From the IMG/VR virus record IMGVR_UViG_3300031999_000070, positions 1-41,182 of that record: a stretch of 41,182 nt of DNA; one strand, written 5' to 3'. Below the pieces are notes generated by a model. That model worked only from the letters and a program-made list of their open reading frames with translations. It did no database searches and was not told the DNA's origin. This document shows positions 38,820 through 41,182 of this stretch, piece after piece; position 1 is the first letter of the stretch; each line of letters opens with the position of its first letter. The stretch is from a virus. The translations under genes and the position numbers were made by a program.

Positions 38820-41182
38820 TGTCCACCATAATTGTAAAAAATCAAACAGCGGGTGATCTACCACTAACTAGATTATCTGCTCCGGATTCTAAAATTCCGG
38901 CGAGTAGCCAAGTAACACTAACTGACTATAACAAGATATATGAAGTACAAAATGATGCAGAATTATTGGCATACATTGATGCTGGTAGTGTTATTATTAA
39001 TGATGGAACTAAGGATCTAACTAAAGCAGAGTCTATTAATTATGTTACTGTTGTAACTACCACTTCTGCACCATCATTCTCTACCACCACGGTAACGACC
39101 GGTGGAACAGGTAATGTTGGTAAACTTATTGCTCTTGATGTTAATGGAAAATTAGAAGGAAGAATAATAACCACTGATGGTAGTAAATTAGATGGTATCG
39201 CCTCTGGTGCGACTAATACCCCACTTACATCCGCAGCACCAGTAGACATTACTAAGGACACAGCTGCGGTGGGTGATGCCACTACAGCGGCCAGAGCCAA
39301 TCATAAACATGACATATCCACAGCTGCACCCTCACAGGGCATTGGTGGTGGAAATAATGAGGGTTCTGGTACTGCGTTAGCTCGTGCCGGTCACGACCAC
39401 AAAATCAGGGAAACTGGTGGCCCAACTGATTTAACTGTTGGTGTGGTTGCTGATGGTCAATCACTTAAACGTAGCGGGACGGCGATAGTTGGCTATACAC
39501 CAACCTCTGGAACTGATGAAAAGGTTAAGGTAACAGCATCTGACACCACCACTAGCTACTTAAACAGCAAACTGGCCGCTGGAACTAACGTTTCATTAAC
39601 AGTTCAAAGTCCAGGCTTAAATGAGACGTTACAAATCAGTGGACCAGCCTATGGTAGTACAGGTGGTACAGTATGTCAGGGCAATGATTCAAGATTGTCG
39701 GACGCTCGTACACCCACTGCCCATGCCACCGTCCATAAAAATGGTGGTGGTGACGAGGTAGCTACAACCACTGCCGCCGCAAATGCAATTCCTAAGGCCG
39801 GATCGGGCGGGAAACTTGCTGCCGGTTGGATTGATGATACGGCCCATGGAAATCTTGGTGGTGGTAGTCTTCATTCAGCAGCAACTAATTCGTCCAATGG
39901 CTTTATGTCTTCCAATGATCGACAGATCATAGACAATGTGTTGGGCACTGTATGGGAGTCTGGTTTAGCGATTACTGCACATTCTCCAAATAATCAAACT
40001 GTTGATTATACGTCTGGAGTTTATTGGGTAGGTGGAACAAAATATACCATTGCAGCTGGTGGGGTTTATGATCTCACATCTTGGTATGCTAGTTTAGCTA
40101 GTGGCCAAAGAGCCGTAGCAGAAATCTATGTTGATTCTGCCCAGACATTAAAATCGGTTCTAGGAACTCCGGTGAGTGGTAGTTCAAAACCACAACCACC
40201 AACTCATCCAAGTAGTTCTGTGTCCTTAGCATATGTAACAATCGGTAAGGCTGGAAATGGAACACCAAACGTCATCAAGTCCAGTGATATCGTAGATACA
40301 CGATTGTTATTGAGTCGAGCTTTACCAGCAAGTGACGAATTGGTAAAAGTGTCATCGACAGACACTACTTCGGGATATTTGTCGACAAAACTTACTGCGG
40401 GCACCAATGTTACGCTGACTCCTCAGAATTCTGGCGCGGATGAGACGTTGCAGGCCTCTATTCCTGCTTTTGGTAGTGCGGCCGGAACTATTTGTCAGGG
40501 TAATGATTCTCGTTTGTCCGATGCCCGAACACCAACGGCTCATGCCACCTCACACAAGAATGGCGGTGGTGATGAAGTAGCAACAGCTACAGCAGCCGCC
40601 AATGCTATTCCAAAAGCGGGGGCCGGTGGAACTCTAGCTACTGGTTGGATTCCAGATTTATCAGGAACATACCAAGTTACGTCTGCCAAAGGATCAGCTA
40701 ATGGCTATGCTGGTCTCGACGCAACTTCAAAAGTTCCAACCCTCAATCTTGGTGGGTCTGGGGCTGACAATACGAAATTTTTACGTGGTGATCAAACATG
40801 GGCAGTGCCCGGTAGCTCATCAAGTGGTCAGAAGGTAATCGATCTTCCAATTACGATGGGCACAGATAGATGGTTCTCTACAAGCTCAGGGTCATACACG
40901 TTGGCTGACGACATGATCTTTCGAGGCTCAACAGTAATGGGGACCCCCATTAACGTCAAAGTACTGGCATGGGTAGATTCCGGTGCAACATGTGCTATTC
41001 GTGTTTATGATGTTACCAATGCGCAGGTTATTTGTGCCAAAATAAACATTACTAATATTACTAAAGCAATAGTAGATTTAGGCGTAATTGCTAATATTCC
41101 AAATGGTGAAGCTATATGGGAAGTTCAGATCTATAAAGTGTCTGGTGGTAGCAATACGAAAGTATATATATCATCGGCACAA
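38819..41182 (+). CDS. Second tail fibre protein, 3' end outside window
   Basis: 788 codons open to the window edge, ATG overlapping the previous stop. The N-terminus (IIVKNQTAGDLPLTRL, TLTDYNKIYEV) resembles that of the first fibre, as do ANHKHDIST, GIGGGNNEGSGTALARAGHDH and ETGGPTDLTVGVVADGQ modules near 39290-39510. Then come two copies of a 103-residue unit containing CQGNDSRLSDARTPTAHAT and NGGGDEVAT, a motif common in phage fibres, separated by a beta-rich segment (39833-40342). A distal unit near 40850-41182 (VIDLPITMGTDRWFSTSSGS) may be a receptor-binding or shaft-end domain. The true C-terminus is unknown. Confidence 0.82.
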   Translation, partial: MSTIIVKNQTAGDLPLTRLSAPDSKIPASSQVTLTDYNKIYEVQNDAELLAYIDAGSVIINDGTKDLTKAESINYVTVVTTTSAPSFSTTTVTTGGTGNVGKLIALDVNGKLEGRIITTDGSKLDGIASGATNTPLTSAAPVDITKDTAAVGDATTAARANHKHDISTAAPSQGIGGGNNEGSGTALARAGHDHKIRETGGPTDLTVGVVADGQSLKRSGTAIVGYTPTSGTDEKVKVTASDTTTSYLNSKLAAGTNVSLTVQSPGLNETLQISGPAYGSTGGTVCQGNDSRLSDARTPTAHATVHKNGGGDEVATTTAAANAIPKAGSGGKLAAGWIDDTAHGNLGGGSLHSAATNSSNGFMSSNDRQIIDNVLGTVWESGLAITAHSPNNQTVDYTSGVYWVGGTKYTIAAGGVYDLTSWYASLASGQRAVAEIYVDSAQTLKSVLGTPVSGSSKPQPPTHPSSSVSLAYVTIGKAGNGTPNVIKSSDIVDTRLLLSRALPASDELVKVSSTDTTSGYLSTKLTAGTNVTLTPQNSGADETLQASIPAFGSAAGTICQGNDSRLSDARTPTAHATSHKNGGGDEVATATAAANAIPKAGAGGTLATGWIPDLSGTYQVTSAKGSANGYAGLDATSKVPTLNLGGSGADNTKFLRGDQTWAVPGSSSSGQKVIDLPITMGTDRWFSTSSGSYTLADDMIFRGSTVMGTPINVKVLAWVDSGATCAIRVYDVTNAQVICAKINITNITKAIVDLGVIANIPNGEAIWEVQIYKVSGGSNTKVYISSAQ
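39524..39832 (+). repeat. Internal fibre repeat, copy 1 (309 bases)
   Basis: Encodes VKVTASDTTTSYL through AAGWI, including CQGNDSRLSDARTPTAHAT. It aligns without gaps to 40343-40651, 819 bases downstream in the same gene. Confidence 0.85.
40343..40651 (+). repeat. Internal fibre repeat, copy 2 (309 bases)
   Basis: Encodes VKVSSTDTTSGYL through ATGWI with the same CQGNDSRLSDARTPTAHAT core as copy 1. Many synonymous differences show it is not a recent duplication. Confidence 0.85.

Overview
The window is a piece of a large tailed double-stranded DNA bacteriophage genome, or a large prophage. Evidence for this: a large terminase ATPase/nuclease, a portal protein interrupted by three inteins, HxH-repeat tail fibres, a soluble lytic transglycosylase, and dense packing of overlapping genes. 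There is no gene-free stretch longer than about 130 bases. No integrase, major capsid, sheath or tail tube gene is visible, so the contig must extend well beyond both edges. The host cannot be named from the sequence.

Region 1 (1-2481) is visibly richer in G+C than the rest. It holds a duplicated cassette: a tRNA-Trp gene, a protein of the 'ATPGPW...RLLDEV' type common in phages, and two tiny conserved proteins. The second copy differs by about a quarter of its residues. Both tRNA genes lie in sense inside an open reading frame. Gene junctions in the cassette repeat an identical ribosome-binding/start sequence. Composition drops sharply at the start codon at 2478.

Region 2 (2478-9193) is an AT-rich accessory block of small genes on both strands. 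It holds an SMR/EamA-like membrane protein, a minus-strand protein with two Myb-like helix-turn-helix repeats beside a palindrome, an HEXXH protein, a dCMP deaminase, a histone-fold protein, several zinc-ribbon miniproteins, a minus-strand lytic transglycosylase cluster, and a LexA-type DNA-binding protein with a LexA-box-like palindrome upstream.

Region 3 (9267-35923) is one long plus-strand run of virion/packaging genes. In order: a 659-residue protein with an N-terminal diiron ferritin-like domain; a 101-residue protein whose N-terminus recurs inside a later giant protein; a J-domain protein; two giant low-complexity proteins (1022 and 1616 aa), the second with a DUF5661-like segment; a SAP-like protein; a candidate small terminase; a DUF192 protein; a zinc-ribbon/SH3-like protein; a small protein; the large terminase with an inserted zinc ribbon; a HAD + pyrophosphatase-like + gamma-glutamylcyclotransferase-like fusion; and the portal with three LAGLIDADG inteins (1195 of 1983 residues are intein).

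Region 4 (35925-41182) holds two related tail-fibre genes built from shuffled HxH modules. The second runs off the window. Shared modules and a similar N-terminal segment suggest duplication and recombination between the two fibres. The most unusual points are the triple-intein portal, the ferritin-like fusion, the three-domain enzyme fusion next to the terminase, the phage histone, and the tRNA genes nested in a duplicated coding cassette.
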